From Chloroflexota bacterium (GTDB taxonomy: Bacteria > Chloroflexota > Limnocylindria > Limnocylindrales > CSP1-4): 58,529 nucleotides of DNA. This document shows, in pieces, positions 8,525 through 19,938 of this stretch. The translations under genes were made by a program, and so were the position numbers. Where the stretch lies: the NCBI GenBank assembly GCA_016191395.1, contig JACPOS010000007.1, positions 1-58,529 of the forward strand, given 5' to 3'. The first letter of the stretch is position 1. Every line of letters starts with the position of its first letter. The notes beneath the pieces are model-generated. The model was not told the DNA's origin. It did no database searches and saw only the letters and a program-made list of their open reading frames with translations.

Positions 8525-9016
8525 ATGAAGACACGACTCATCGTTCCGCTCCTCGCGCTCGCCCTCGTCGCCGCGTGCGGTGGCGCCGGCCCAACCACCA
8601 AACCGGGCGGCACCGGAGGCTCGGCGGCGACCGCCAAGCCGGGAGCCAAGGTCGACTGCGCCGCGATCAAGACCGCGGCGGTGCAGCTCCTCGCCGTGCA
8701 GTTCCTCGCGCAGCTGAAGACGCCGGACACCGTCGCGTCGATCAAGGCCAAAACCATCGGCAACCTGGACCTCGACGCGTTCCTCGCCGGGATGCAGACG
8801 CTCCACGCGATCGACGCGTCCCCGACGGTCCTCGGCGACCCCAAGGCGGCGATCGACTTCTACGTCAAGGCCGCGAAGGCGGCGCAGGTCCTGTTCGCCA
8901 CCGACCCGATGACCCAGGCCGCCATCGACACGTACAACCAGAACGTCGGGACGGTCGCCGATTTCCTGGGGCACCAGGCGGCGATCTCCGCCGCGATGGG
9001 AGAAGCCGGCTGCTGA
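8525..9016 (+). CDS. Putative lipoprotein
   Basis: The 163-aa protein begins with a type II signal peptide: basic MKTR, hydrophobic LIVPLLALALV, and a lipobox LVAAC with the modified Cys at residue 19, followed by a flexible GGAGPTTKPGG linker. The mature part is mostly helical (VQLLAVQFLAQLKTPDTV, then AAIDFYVKAAKAAQVLFATD). It would be anchored on the outer face of the cytoplasmic membrane. I do not recognise the fold; an alpha-helical solute- or partner-binding role is possible. Confidence 0.75.
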   Translation: MKTRLIVPLLALALVAACGGAGPTTKPGGTGGSAATAKPGAKVDCAAIKTAAVQLLAVQFLAQLKTPDTVASIKAKTIGNLDLDAFLAGMQTLHAIDASPTVLGDPKAAIDFYVKAAKAAQVLFATDPMTQAAIDTYNQNVGTVADFLGHQAAISAAMGEAGC

Positions 9017-9382
9017 GCTGACCAGGCGACCCCAGCCTGCGTGTTAGTGGTGGTGCGTTGGATCGGAGCGCTCGGCTGATCCAGCTTCGGCTGACACAGC
9101 GTCGCTGATCGTGGTGGCGTCCATACGACGAAACGAGGTGCCTCGGAGCGTCAGGGAGCGATGGCCCTCGAGGTTCTCGAGCGACGATTGGCCGGCTGAG
9201 CGGTCAATTGACGAAGAACGGGGCTTGGGGCGGCCTTCGAGGGCGGCAGTCGGGCCGTTCGTTCGTCGAATGGACGCGGTCGCGACCAGATGCGGCAGGA
9301 CGATGCCGCGTGCGCGCGTGCGCTTCCGTTTGGTCGGCGGCTGAACCGGCGCGGCGGAGTTCGTCGCTAGACTCTGCCGTTC
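9017..9382 (+). repeat. Intergenic gap with the ~180-bp inverted-end repeat element (copy 2)
   Basis: No gene is supported in this 366-bp gap. Core sequences lie in opposite orientation at 9117-9136 (GCGTCCATACGACGAAACGA) and 9258-9277 (minus strand, GCGTCCATTCGACGAACGAA). With flanks the element spans about 9101-9286. The minus-strand end shares 21 of 25 bases with the plus-strand end of copy 3 near 54646. An internal CTCGGAGCGTC (9142-9152) recurs in copy 3. Confidence 0.6.
9368..9373 (+). promoter_or_regulatory. -10 box TAGACT of the MMPL transporter gene
   Basis: Nine bases before the ATG at 9383, leaving at most a few leader bases. Confidence 0.45.
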
Positions 9383-11740
9383 ATGACCGAGCCGCGCCCG
9401 ACCAGGGCCCCACTCACCGTTCGAATTGCCACGTGGAGCGCGCGCCATCGGTGGCTCGTGTTCGTGCTGTGGTTCGCGGGGACCATCGGCGTCCTCGTGG
9501 CCAGCATCAGTGCCGGCGGCATTCGGACGATCGACGTCAACGAGGATCCCAACGGCCCGCGCCTGGAGTCCGAGGTCGCCTACGAGGTCCTCGGCGCGGG
9601 CGAGCCCATCGCGCCCGCGGAGCGAATGGTTGTCGTCATGTCGGGGGCGCCGGGCGCCGCGCTGGATCCCGCCTTCCAGGCGAATGTCCACCAGCTCGTG
9701 ACCGAGCTGACGGCAGCCAAGGCCACGGTCGATGGCGCTGAGCAAGCGACCTTCGATAGCGTCATCGACCCGTTCTCGCTTCCGCCCGCGCAGGCGGCGG
9801 GCGTGATCTCGCCGGACGGCTCCACCGTGCAGGTCGTCGGCAACATCCCGGGTGAGCGCGCCATCGTCGAGCAGAAGCTGGTTCCCGTGCCCGCGATCGT
9901 GGATGCCGCTCGCGCCCGGGCGCCGCAGGTGCAGCTCCACATCGTCAGCAGCACGTTCCTGAACCGCGACTTCAACGAGCTGATCGCGAGCGAGCTGGAC
10001 GGGTCGCTCAAGCTCACGATCCCGCTGACCTTCGTGATCCTGCTGATCGCGTTCGGGGCGATCGTGGCGGCGCTCGTGCCGCTCGTGCTCGCGACGACCT
10101 CGCTCGCCGCCGGCTATGGCCTGCTCGGCCTGTACAGCCAGGCCGTGGGGCCCGTGAGCGCGAACGCGGCGCAGCTGCTGATCCTGATGGGCCTCGCGGT
10201 CGCGGTGGACTACTCCCTGTTCATGGTCACGCGCTTCCGATCAGAGCGGCAGCGTGGCTCGACCGTCCATCAGGCGATCGAGACGTCCAGCAGCACCGCG
10301 GGTCGCGCGGTCTTCTTCTCCGGGATCGCGGTCGTGATCTCGCTCGGGGGCCTGCTCACGCTCGGGATCAGCCTGTTCACCTCGATGGCCGTGGGCACGA
10401 TGGGCGTCGTCGCCGTGTCCGTGATCGGCAGCCTGACGTTCCTCCCCGCGACGATGGCGATCGTCGGCGACCGGGTGAACATGGGCCGGCCTGCGACGTG
10501 GGTGCCGCGCATGGGTCGGGCCATTGGTCCGGCGCCCGTTCGGGCTCGGGCCCAGGCGACGCTCGATGCCCTCGAGCGACGGAAACAGCAACCGCCCGGC
10601 ACCGGCTTCTGGGCCAGGCTCGTCAACGCCGTCATGTCGCGCCCCGTGCGGCTGACCATCCTGTCCGGGGCGTTCCTCCTCGCGGTGGCGGCGCCCGCCC
10701 TCCTCTTGCGCACCGGCACGACGGACATCGCCGGCCTGCCGTCGACGATCGACGGTATCGCCGGTATCAAGCTCATCAACGAGAAGTTCCCGTTCGGCCA
10801 GGACATCCGCATGGACATCGTCGTGACGGACCCGAACAGGCCGGAGGTCGCGACGGCGATCCAGACCCTGATCACGCGCGTGGACGCGCTCGAGGGGATG
10901 GGCACCGGCAAGCTCGTTCGAACCGCGGAGGACGGTCATGCCGCATTGATCTCGTTCCCGATGACCGGCAATCGGAACGACGAGGCGAATCGTCAGATCG
11001 TCCAGCAGGTTCGTGGCGACATCGTGCACGCGCTGTTCGCACAGCCACGCCTCGCGACTGTGCAGTCGGGCCTCGCGCAGGCCGACGTCTATGTCTCCGG
11101 CCAGACGGCGCGGACGATGGACATCGTGGGGATCTACTCGAACGCGACGCCGCGGATCTTCGGGTTCGTGCTGGGGCTGTCGTTCCTGCTGATGCTGCTG
11201 GCATTCCGCTCGATCGTGATCCCGATCAAGGCGATCCTGCTGAACCTGCTCTCAACCGCCGCCGCGTTCGGCGTGCTGGTGCTCGTGTTCCGCGAGGGCT
11301 GGTTCGCGGATGCGCTGGGCATCACGCCGGGCGGCGTGATCGAGAGCTGGGTGCCGATCTTCATCTTCACGATCCTGTTCGGGCTGTCGATGGACTACCA
11401 CCTGTTCATCCTCACGCGCATCAAGGAGGCGCGCGACCGCGGCCTGGACTCGCGCGCTGCGGTGGCGCGCGGGATCTCCGTGACGTCGGGGACGATCACC
11501 AGCGCGGCCTCGATCATGGTCGTCGTCTTCGCCGTCTTCGTGACGTTCAAGTTCGTGTTCATCCAGCAGCTGGGCCTGGGGCTGGCGGTCGCGGTGTTCA
11601 TCGACGCGACGCTGATCCGGAGCGTGCTGCTGCCGGCCACGATGACGCTCCTCGGCGACTGGAACTGGTGGCTCCCGCGGTGGCTCAACTGGCTGCCGCA
11701 CGTGACGATCGAGGCGGCGAGCGCGGAGCCGGAGGCCTGA
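9383..11740 (+). CDS. MMPL/RND-family transporter
   Basis: A 785-aa proton-driven exporter of the MMPL type, which moves lipids or hydrophobic compounds across the membrane. The order is one helix (about 25-45), an extracytoplasmic loop to about 205, a block of five helices (about 210-360) containing AVAVDYSLFMVTRF, a cytoplasmic loop, then the same plan again with a helix near 430, a second loop, and a second block (about 595-760) containing FGLSMDYHLFILTRIKE. The two Asp-Tyr pairs within membrane segments are the proton-relay sites of the family. The next gene starts three bases after the stop. Cargo unknown. Confidence 0.92.
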   Translation: MTEPRPTRAPLTVRIATWSARHRWLVFVLWFAGTIGVLVASISAGGIRTIDVNEDPNGPRLESEVAYEVLGAGEPIAPAERMVVVMSGAPGAALDPAFQANVHQLVTELTAAKATVDGAEQATFDSVIDPFSLPPAQAAGVISPDGSTVQVVGNIPGERAIVEQKLVPVPAIVDAARARAPQVQLHIVSSTFLNRDFNELIASELDGSLKLTIPLTFVILLIAFGAIVAALVPLVLATTSLAAGYGLLGLYSQAVGPVSANAAQLLILMGLAVAVDYSLFMVTRFRSERQRGSTVHQAIETSSSTAGRAVFFSGIAVVISLGGLLTLGISLFTSMAVGTMGVVAVSVIGSLTFLPATMAIVGDRVNMGRPATWVPRMGRAIGPAPVRARAQATLDALERRKQQPPGTGFWARLVNAVMSRPVRLTILSGAFLLAVAAPALLLRTGTTDIAGLPSTIDGIAGIKLINEKFPFGQDIRMDIVVTDPNRPEVATAIQTLITRVDALEGMGTGKLVRTAEDGHAALISFPMTGNRNDEANRQIVQQVRGDIVHALFAQPRLATVQSGLAQADVYVSGQTARTMDIVGIYSNATPRIFGFVLGLSFLLMLLAFRSIVIPIKAILLNLLSTAAAFGVLVLVFREGWFADALGITPGGVIESWVPIFIFTILFGLSMDYHLFILTRIKEARDRGLDSRAAVARGISVTSGTITSAASIMVVVFAVFVTFKFVFIQQLGLGLAVAVFIDATLIRSVLLPATMTLLGDWNWWLPRWLNWLPHVTIEAASAEPEA

Positions 11741-11743
11741 TCG

Positions 11744-12793
11744 ATGCCTGACCGAAGCTTCGTCATCCGCCCGGCGACGCCGGAAGACGACGGCGCGTTG
11801 GCAGCCTTGGAGTACGAGAGCGCGATCCACCACGCGACAATCGATCCGGATCGGTGGCGTGCGATGTCCGTGAGCGCCATCGCCGAATCGCGACGGTTCT
11901 GGCAGGAGCGCGAGCCGCGGGACGTGGCGCTCGTCGCGGACGCGGATGGGCGCGTCGTCGGCATGGTGGAGCTGTGGTTGCGCCGGCCCAAGGATCCGAA
12001 CAACGCCCGGGTCCCGCGGGTCGAGGCGCACCTGGGCATCAGTGTCGCGTCCGCGGCGCGTGGGCAGGGCGTCGGAACGGCGCTGATGCTCGCGGCCGAG
12101 GAGTGGGCGCGGGCGCACGGTGCCGATCGGATGGACCTGGGCGTGGACGCGGCGAACGAGGGGGCCAAGCGCCTGTACGAGCGTCTCGGCTACGAGGTCC
12201 ACGGTCACCGGATGGACAAGGTCATCGAGCCGGCCCCGGGGACTGCCGTCGTTCAGGGCGGGGCCGCGAAGCAGGGCGAATCCGTGCCGACCCTGCACGG
12301 CGCGCGCGTCACGCTTCGACCGCTCCGTGCAGATGATCGAACAGCGCTCGTCGCGGTCCTGTCCGACCCGACGGTCGCCGAGTGGTGGGATTCGCGCGGC
12401 GCGGAGGTGAGCGCGGCGGAGCTGCTCGCCGATGACCCGACCGTCACCGTCTTCGCGATCGAGGTCGACGGCGAGCTCGCAGGCAGCATCCAGTACTCGG
12501 AGGAGCTGGAGCCCGACTACCGCCACGCAGGCATCGACATCTTCATGAGCTCCGGCTTCCAGGGACGCGGGATCGGCACGGACGCGGTCCGCACGATGGC
12601 CCGCTACTTGCTCGAGGTGCGCGGCCACCACCGCCTGACGATCGATCCGGCGGCCGCCAACGCGCGCGCCATCCACGTCTACGCGAAGGTGGGCTTCAGG
12701 CCGGTCGGCGTGATGCGCAGGTACGAGCGCGGCCAGGACGGCACGTTCCACGACGGCCTGCTGATGGACATGCTGGCCGGCGAGCTGCGATAG
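11744..12793 (+). CDS. Two-domain GNAT N-acetyltransferase
   Basis: A 349-aa fusion of two acetyl-CoA-dependent GNAT domains. The first (about 1-165) has the acetyl-CoA loop SAARGQGVGTALM and GVDAANEGAKRLYERLGYE. The second (about 180-349) resembles aminoglycoside 6'/ribosomal-alanine type enzymes, with SSGFQGRGIGTDAVRTMARY and NARAIHVYAKVGFRPVGVMR. The ATG lies three bases after the transporter stop, so the two genes are co-transcribed. Export plus acetylation fits detoxification of a small molecule, but this is inference from position only. Confidence 0.85.
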   Translation: MPDRSFVIRPATPEDDGALAALEYESAIHHATIDPDRWRAMSVSAIAESRRFWQEREPRDVALVADADGRVVGMVELWLRRPKDPNNARVPRVEAHLGISVASAARGQGVGTALMLAAEEWARAHGADRMDLGVDAANEGAKRLYERLGYEVHGHRMDKVIEPAPGTAVVQGGAAKQGESVPTLHGARVTLRPLRADDRTALVAVLSDPTVAEWWDSRGAEVSAAELLADDPTVTVFAIEVDGELAGSIQYSEELEPDYRHAGIDIFMSSGFQGRGIGTDAVRTMARYLLEVRGHHRLTIDPAAANARAIHVYAKVGFRPVGVMRRYERGQDGTFHDGLLMDMLAGELR

Positions 12794-12838
12794 CCCGTGG
12801 GCCGATCCGGCCGGACTTGGGGTATCCTCCGCGCTCGC

Positions 12839-12913
<75 letters not shown>

Positions 12914-12947
12914 CCTCCCTTCACCACATCGGCGCCGGGGGTCCCGC

Positions 12948-13382
12948 ATGAATCACACGATGCGGCGCGGTCGACCCGCACTCCTCATCCTGGTTGGCGT
13001 CGTGTTCGCTGCGTGCTCGACGCCGGGCGTCGACCTCTCGGCAACCACGGCCCCCGCCCCGAAAGTGACGCCGACCCCGGCGCCGACGGCGGTGCCGCTC
13101 CTGATCCAGAAGGTCAGCGTGACGGAGTCGGTCGCGGCCGGTGACGCAGCGAAGGTCGTGATCACGACCGCCGACGCCGCCGAGTGCACGATCAAGGTCA
13201 CGTATGACAGCGGCCCGAGCCAGGCCTCCGGCCTCGAAGCTCAGACCGCGGACGCCGCGGGGAAGGTCACCTGGAGCTGGACCGTGGGCCGGACCACCAA
13301 GGCGGGCACGTGGCCGATCGAGATCGCGTGCTTCAAGGGCGAGCGCGCCGGCACCCTGAAGCTGACCTTCGCGGTTCGCTAG
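12948..13382 (+). CDS. Putative lipoprotein with a beta-sandwich-like domain
   Basis: The 144-aa protein has a type II signal peptide (MRRGRPALLILVGVVFAAC) with a lipobox VFAAC and modified Cys near residue 23. A Thr/Pro/Ala linker (TTAPAPKVTPTPAPTAVP) follows, then about 90 residues of alternating beta-strand pattern: VSVTESVAAGDAAKVVITT, CTIKVTYDSG, GKVTWSWTVG and GTWPIEIACFKG, with two Cys that could form a disulfide. This resembles small Ig-like cell-surface domains. The stop overlaps that of the convergent gene within CTAG at 13379-13382. Confidence 0.7.
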   Translation: MNHTMRRGRPALLILVGVVFAACSTPGVDLSATTAPAPKVTPTPAPTAVPLLIQKVSVTESVAAGDAAKVVITTADAAECTIKVTYDSGPSQASGLEAQTADAAGKVTWSWTVGRTTKAGTWPIEIACFKGERAGTLKLTFAVR

Positions 13383-13864
13383 CTCTTCTTCGGGCCCCCG
13401 CCGTTCCCGTTGCCGTTGCCATGGCCGCTGCCGGGTCGGCCAGCGCCACCGGCCGTGCCCGGAGTAGCGGTCGGCATCGGTGCGAACGTCGCGAACGGCG
13501 CGAACGTCCCGGCGCCGGCGAGGTCGCCCGGGCCAGCCGGCGGGCTGTCGCGGAACGCGAGGACGGCCGCAAGCCCGAGGACTGCGAGCACGCCCACGAC
13601 GACCGGGCCCGCCACGCGGGTTCCGCTTGACGATCGCGCCGGTCGCTGCGGCAGCGCCGGTCCCCCCGATCGCGTCGACAGGGCGGCCGGCAATCGCTGC
13701 GGTCGGCTCACCGGGACCGGTACGGGCGCGACCGGCTCGTCGATGGGCTCGTCGACCGGCTCACGCAGGTCGTCGAGCGCGTAGACCTGCGTGTCGTCGA
13801 GATTCGTCGCCGTGCCGAGGTTGCCGCTGGCAACGCCGGTCACGGGCGTCATTGGTTCCTGCAT
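13379..13864 (-). CDS. Single-pass membrane protein with proline- and glycine-rich regions
   Basis: A 161-aa protein: an acidic, Pro-rich N-terminal half (DDLREPVDEPIDEPVAPVPV), one membrane helix at about residues 88-106 (VAGPVVVGVLAVLGLAAVLA), and a low-complexity tail rich in Gly/Asn/Pro ending GGGPKKS. No enzymatic domain is visible; it may be a membrane anchor. ATG at 13864 is preceded by TATGCA at six bases, consistent with a leaderless message; ATG at 13852 is an alternative. It is divergent from carA and shares that intergenic region. Confidence 0.55.
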   Translation of the reverse strand: MQEPMTPVTGVASGNLGTATNLDDTQVYALDDLREPVDEPIDEPVAPVPVPVSRPQRLPAALSTRSGGPALPQRPARSSSGTRVAGPVVVGVLAVLGLAAVLAFRDSPPAGPGDLAGAGTFAPFATFAPMPTATPGTAGGAGRPGSGHGNGNGNGGGPKKS

Positions 13865-13957
13865 CCCCCATGCATACGCGTTCGAGGGCTCTCGCCGGTC
13901 GGCACGCTCATGCGTGAGGGGTACAACGGCGTTGCAGTCTCCGGCGGTCGCGCCTGC

Positions 13958-13963
13958 TACCCT
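13958..13963 (+). promoter_or_regulatory. Probable -10 box TACCCT of the carA operon
   Basis: TTGCAG lies 20 bases upstream (13932-13937), a longer spacing than ideal. Transcription from about 13970 would give a roughly 64-base leader containing both PyrR-type hairpins. Confidence 0.4.
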
Positions 13964-13979
13964 TCGGACGTCCTTGACG

Positions 13980-14020
13980 GCCGGTCCTGTGAGGCCGGCG
14001 AACCGGTTCCGTGAGGCCGG
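13980..14020 (+). promoter_or_regulatory. Tandem PyrR-type RNA binding hairpins in the carA leader
   Basis: Hairpin 1 (13980-13999) is GCCGG-TCCTGTGAGG-CCGGC. The loop matches the PyrR recognition core UCCNGNGAGG exactly. Hairpin 2 (14003-14020) is CCGG-TTCCGTGAGG-CCGG, a near match. The second stem ends directly against the Shine-Dalgarno AAAGGAG (14021-14027), so a bound protein would block ribosomes. This resembles mycobacterial PyrR translational control rather than the Bacillus terminator system, since no terminator is seen. PyrR itself is not encoded in this window. Confidence 0.7.
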
Positions 14021-14033
14021 AAAGGAGTGCTCG

Positions 14034-15230
14034 ATGGCCGCGTTCCGCAGCGCCGCGCCCTCAGCCGCTCCGATTCCCCTCGTTCCCCCGTCGCCGCGTG
14101 CGAGCGCGATCGTTGACCCCCGCATCGGCGACCTCGGCCCCGCGCTGCTCGCCCTGGAGGACGGGACCGTCTTCGACGGCGTCGCGTTCGGCGCGCCGGT
14201 TGCCGGCGGCGGCGATCTCGTCGTGAACACCAGCCAGACCGGCTACCAGGAGGTCTGCACCGACCCCTCGTACGCGGGCCAGGTGGTGGTGATGACGTAC
14301 CCGCTCATCGGCAACTACGGCCGCCTGCTCGCCGACGACCAGTCCACGCGGCCGTGGCTTCGAGGGCTGATCGTCGCCAACGCGACCGCCGCGGTGCTCG
14401 AGGACGCGCGCCAGCTCGCCCGCCTGCTTCGTGACAACGCGATCCCGGCGATCGCGGGCGTCGACACGCGAGCCCTCGCGCGGCACCTGCGCGCGAACGG
14501 GAGCCTTCGCGGAGTGATCCTGGAGCCGGGCGCGATGAGCCGCGAAGCGGCCGCCGCGCGGGCCCGGGCCGTCCCGCGCTGGGAGGACCAGGACTTCGTC
14601 GCCGAGGTGTCTCCGGCCGCCCTGACCGAGATCGGGGCGGGCGAGGACGGACCGCTCGTCGCGATCGTGGACTACGGCCTGAAGGCCAACATCGTCCGCA
14701 GCCTGCGGCGGCGCGGCGTGCGGGTGCGGATCCTGCCGCACACGGCCAGCCCGGACGAGGTGCTCGCGAGCGATGTCGCGGGCGTCGTGCTCTCGCCCGG
14801 CCCGGGCGACCCGGCGCGCCTCGCCGGTCCTGTCGCGCTGGCCAGGGCCGCCATCGCTGATGGCCGGCCGCTGCTCGGGATCTGCCTTGGGCACCAGATC
14901 GTGGGCAGGGCGGCGGGTGCAGAGACGAGGCGCCTGCGGTTCGGGCATCACGGCGCGAACCACCCCGTCCGCGACGTCGACACCGGGTTCGTCCAGGTGA
15001 CGGCGCAGAACCACGAGGTCCAGGTCGTCGGCGAGACACTGCCAAGCGCCAGCGGCTTCCACGTCAGCCAGGTCAACCTGAACGACGGGTCGGTCGAGGG
15101 CCTGCGCCATCACGAGCTCCCGATCGAGACCGTGCAGTACCACCCGGAGGGCGCCCCAGGCCCGCTCGATGCCCTCGCCGTGTTCGACCGCTTCGTGGCC
15201 GCGCTCGCAGGCCGGCTCGTGAGCCTGTGA
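14034..15230 (+). CDS. carA: Carbamoyl-phosphate synthase, small (glutaminase) subunit
   Basis: Hydrolyses glutamine and channels ammonia to CarB for carbamoyl phosphate, used in pyrimidine and arginine synthesis. The N-terminal CPSase small-chain domain holds LALEDGTVFDGVAFG and VVNTSQTGYQEVCTDPSYAG. The C-terminal class I amidotransferase has VDYGLKANI, SPGPGDP, nucleophile Cys284 in LLGICLGHQIVG and the His/Glu pair in QYHPEGAPGP. At 398 aa it carries an extra 35-residue Ala/Pro/Ser-rich N-terminus. ATG 14034 is chosen because AAAGGAG lies six bases upstream. Its stop overlaps the next gene's GTG. Confidence 0.96.
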   Translation: MAAFRSAAPSAAPIPLVPPSPRASAIVDPRIGDLGPALLALEDGTVFDGVAFGAPVAGGGDLVVNTSQTGYQEVCTDPSYAGQVVVMTYPLIGNYGRLLADDQSTRPWLRGLIVANATAAVLEDARQLARLLRDNAIPAIAGVDTRALARHLRANGSLRGVILEPGAMSREAAAARARAVPRWEDQDFVAEVSPAALTEIGAGEDGPLVAIVDYGLKANIVRSLRRRGVRVRILPHTASPDEVLASDVAGVVLSPGPGDPARLAGPVALARAAIADGRPLLGICLGHQIVGRAAGAETRRLRFGHHGANHPVRDVDTGFVQVTAQNHEVQVVGETLPSASGFHVSQVNLNDGSVEGLRHHELPIETVQYHPEGAPGPLDALAVFDRFVAALAGRLVSL

Positions 15231-15750
15231 AGCGGGTGGCGGTGATCGGGGCGGGCGGCGCCGGAAAGTCGATGTTCGCGCGCGAGCTCGGCGAGCGGAC
15301 GGCCCTGCCGGTCATCCACCTGGATCGGCTGTACTGGAAGCCCGGCTGGGTTCCGATGCCCGAGGACGAGTGGCAGGCCGTCCACGCCGAGCTCCTGGAG
15401 CCGGATCACTGGATCATCGACGGCAACTACGGCTCCACGATGGAGGCGCGGATCGCGGCCGCCGACACCGTGGTCTTCCTGGACCTGCCGAGGCTCGTCA
15501 ACCTCCAGGGTGCGCTCCAGCGCCAATGGCGCCATCGCCGAGGCGGGAGGCCGGACGTGGCGCCCGGGCTGCGAGAACGCATGGATCTCAACTTCCTGTG
15601 GTGGATCTTCCGCTACCCGGACACTAGGCGGCCGGGCGTCCTTGCGCGCCTGGCGAAGGTGCCGCCGACGACGCAGGTGATCCGCGTCCGGAGCCGCCGG
15701 GAGGCGCGCGAGACGCTGGACCGCCTCGCGCCGGCCGGGGGCGCAGGCTG

Positions 15751-15751
<1 letters not shown>
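15227..15751 (+). CDS. P-loop kinase of the adenylate-kinase/FlaR-like type
   Basis: A 174-aa nucleotide-binding protein with a Walker A motif GAGGAGKS (residues 8-15), DRLYWKPGWVPMPEDEWQAV, WIIDGNYGSTMEARI and DTVVFLDLPR followed by basic residues. This series matches proteins annotated as DNA topology modulation protein FlaR or adenylate kinase-like; actual substrates are unknown. It overlaps carA by GTGA and carB by TGATG, so it sits inside the carAB operon. Its tight placement suggests a role in nucleotide or carbamoyl-phosphate metabolism, which is inference. Confidence 0.8.
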
Positions 15752-19269
<3,518 letters not shown>

Positions 19270-19534
19270 CATCCTGGGTGCCTGCACCACGCCGGGAGGA
19301 ATTCATTCTGGCCAGCGCACGCGCTCAGCGCCTCCGTGCCGCACCGACGCGCCCATCGTCGGCGAGCCGATCGAGCAGCCGCTCGGTGCCGTCGCGCTGG
19401 TACGGCCACGGCTCCGCACCACAGCGCGACGGCGCGGCGCCTCTTCAGCAGGAGCCGCAGAACGAGCTCGATGCCGTCCTCGAGTCGGGAACTGACCCGA
19501 GGCGCACATCGCGACGCACGACTAGGCTTGAACA
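19270..19534. other. Intergenic gap without a supported gene
   Basis: This 265-bp stretch contains short open frames on both strands, but none has a recognisable protein pattern, a Shine-Dalgarno or a -10 box in the right place. It may be a decayed gene; I cannot support one. Confidence 0.3.
19523..19528 (+). promoter_or_regulatory. -10 box TAGGCT of the small membrane protein gene
   Basis: Six bases before the GTG at 19535; supports GTG as a leaderless start. Confidence 0.5.
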
Positions 19535-19915
19535 GTGACCGTCGATCAATCGATCGGACCGCGCTGCAACATCGGGCCGGACGAGATTGCCCGGCGGCGT
19601 CGGTCCGCGGTCACCGGGTCGGTCCTGCTCGCACTCCTCGCCGTGGGCCTGCTCGCGCTGCACGTCCCGCCGCTCGGGCGCCTCCTGCTCTGGCCCGTCG
19701 CGACCGGCGTCGCGGTCACGTGGCTGCAGGTCGTTCGCCGGTTCTGCGTCGCGTTCGGTGCCCTTGGCCTGCAGAACTTCGGCCGGCTCGGTGGCCAGGT
19801 CGCAGTGGACCCGGCGCTGCGGGCGACAGATCGACGGCAGGCCCTCCGGATGCTCGCGGAAGGCGCGGTCATCGGACTGGCGGCAACCCTCCTGGTGCTC
19901 GCCCTCCCCGTCTGA
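19535..19915 (+). CDS. Small conserved membrane protein (CNIGPDEIARRR type)
   Basis: A 126-aa protein with the N-terminal signature PRCNIGPDEIARRRR, which I have seen in a family of uncharacterised bacterial membrane proteins. It is followed by hydrophobic helices at about 26-45, 49-68 (LLLWPVATGVAVTWLQVV, near RRFCVAFG) and 107-125. The conserved Cys and Asn next to a basic patch could form a cytoplasmic site. Function unknown. The M16 peptidase genes follow 23 bases downstream but have their own promoter. Confidence 0.65.
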   Translation: MTVDQSIGPRCNIGPDEIARRRRSAVTGSVLLALLAVGLLALHVPPLGRLLLWPVATGVAVTWLQVVRRFCVAFGALGLQNFGRLGGQVAVDPALRATDRRQALRMLAEGAVIGLAATLLVLALPV

Positions 19916-19926
19916 CGGCGCTGCGC

Positions 19927-19932
19927 TAGCAT
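19927..19932 (+). promoter_or_regulatory. -10 box TAGCAT of the M16 peptidase operon
   Basis: Six bases before the GTG at 19939. It would drive both peptidase genes and the MFS gene, which overlap one another. Confidence 0.5.
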
Positions 19933-19938
19933 CCGCGG

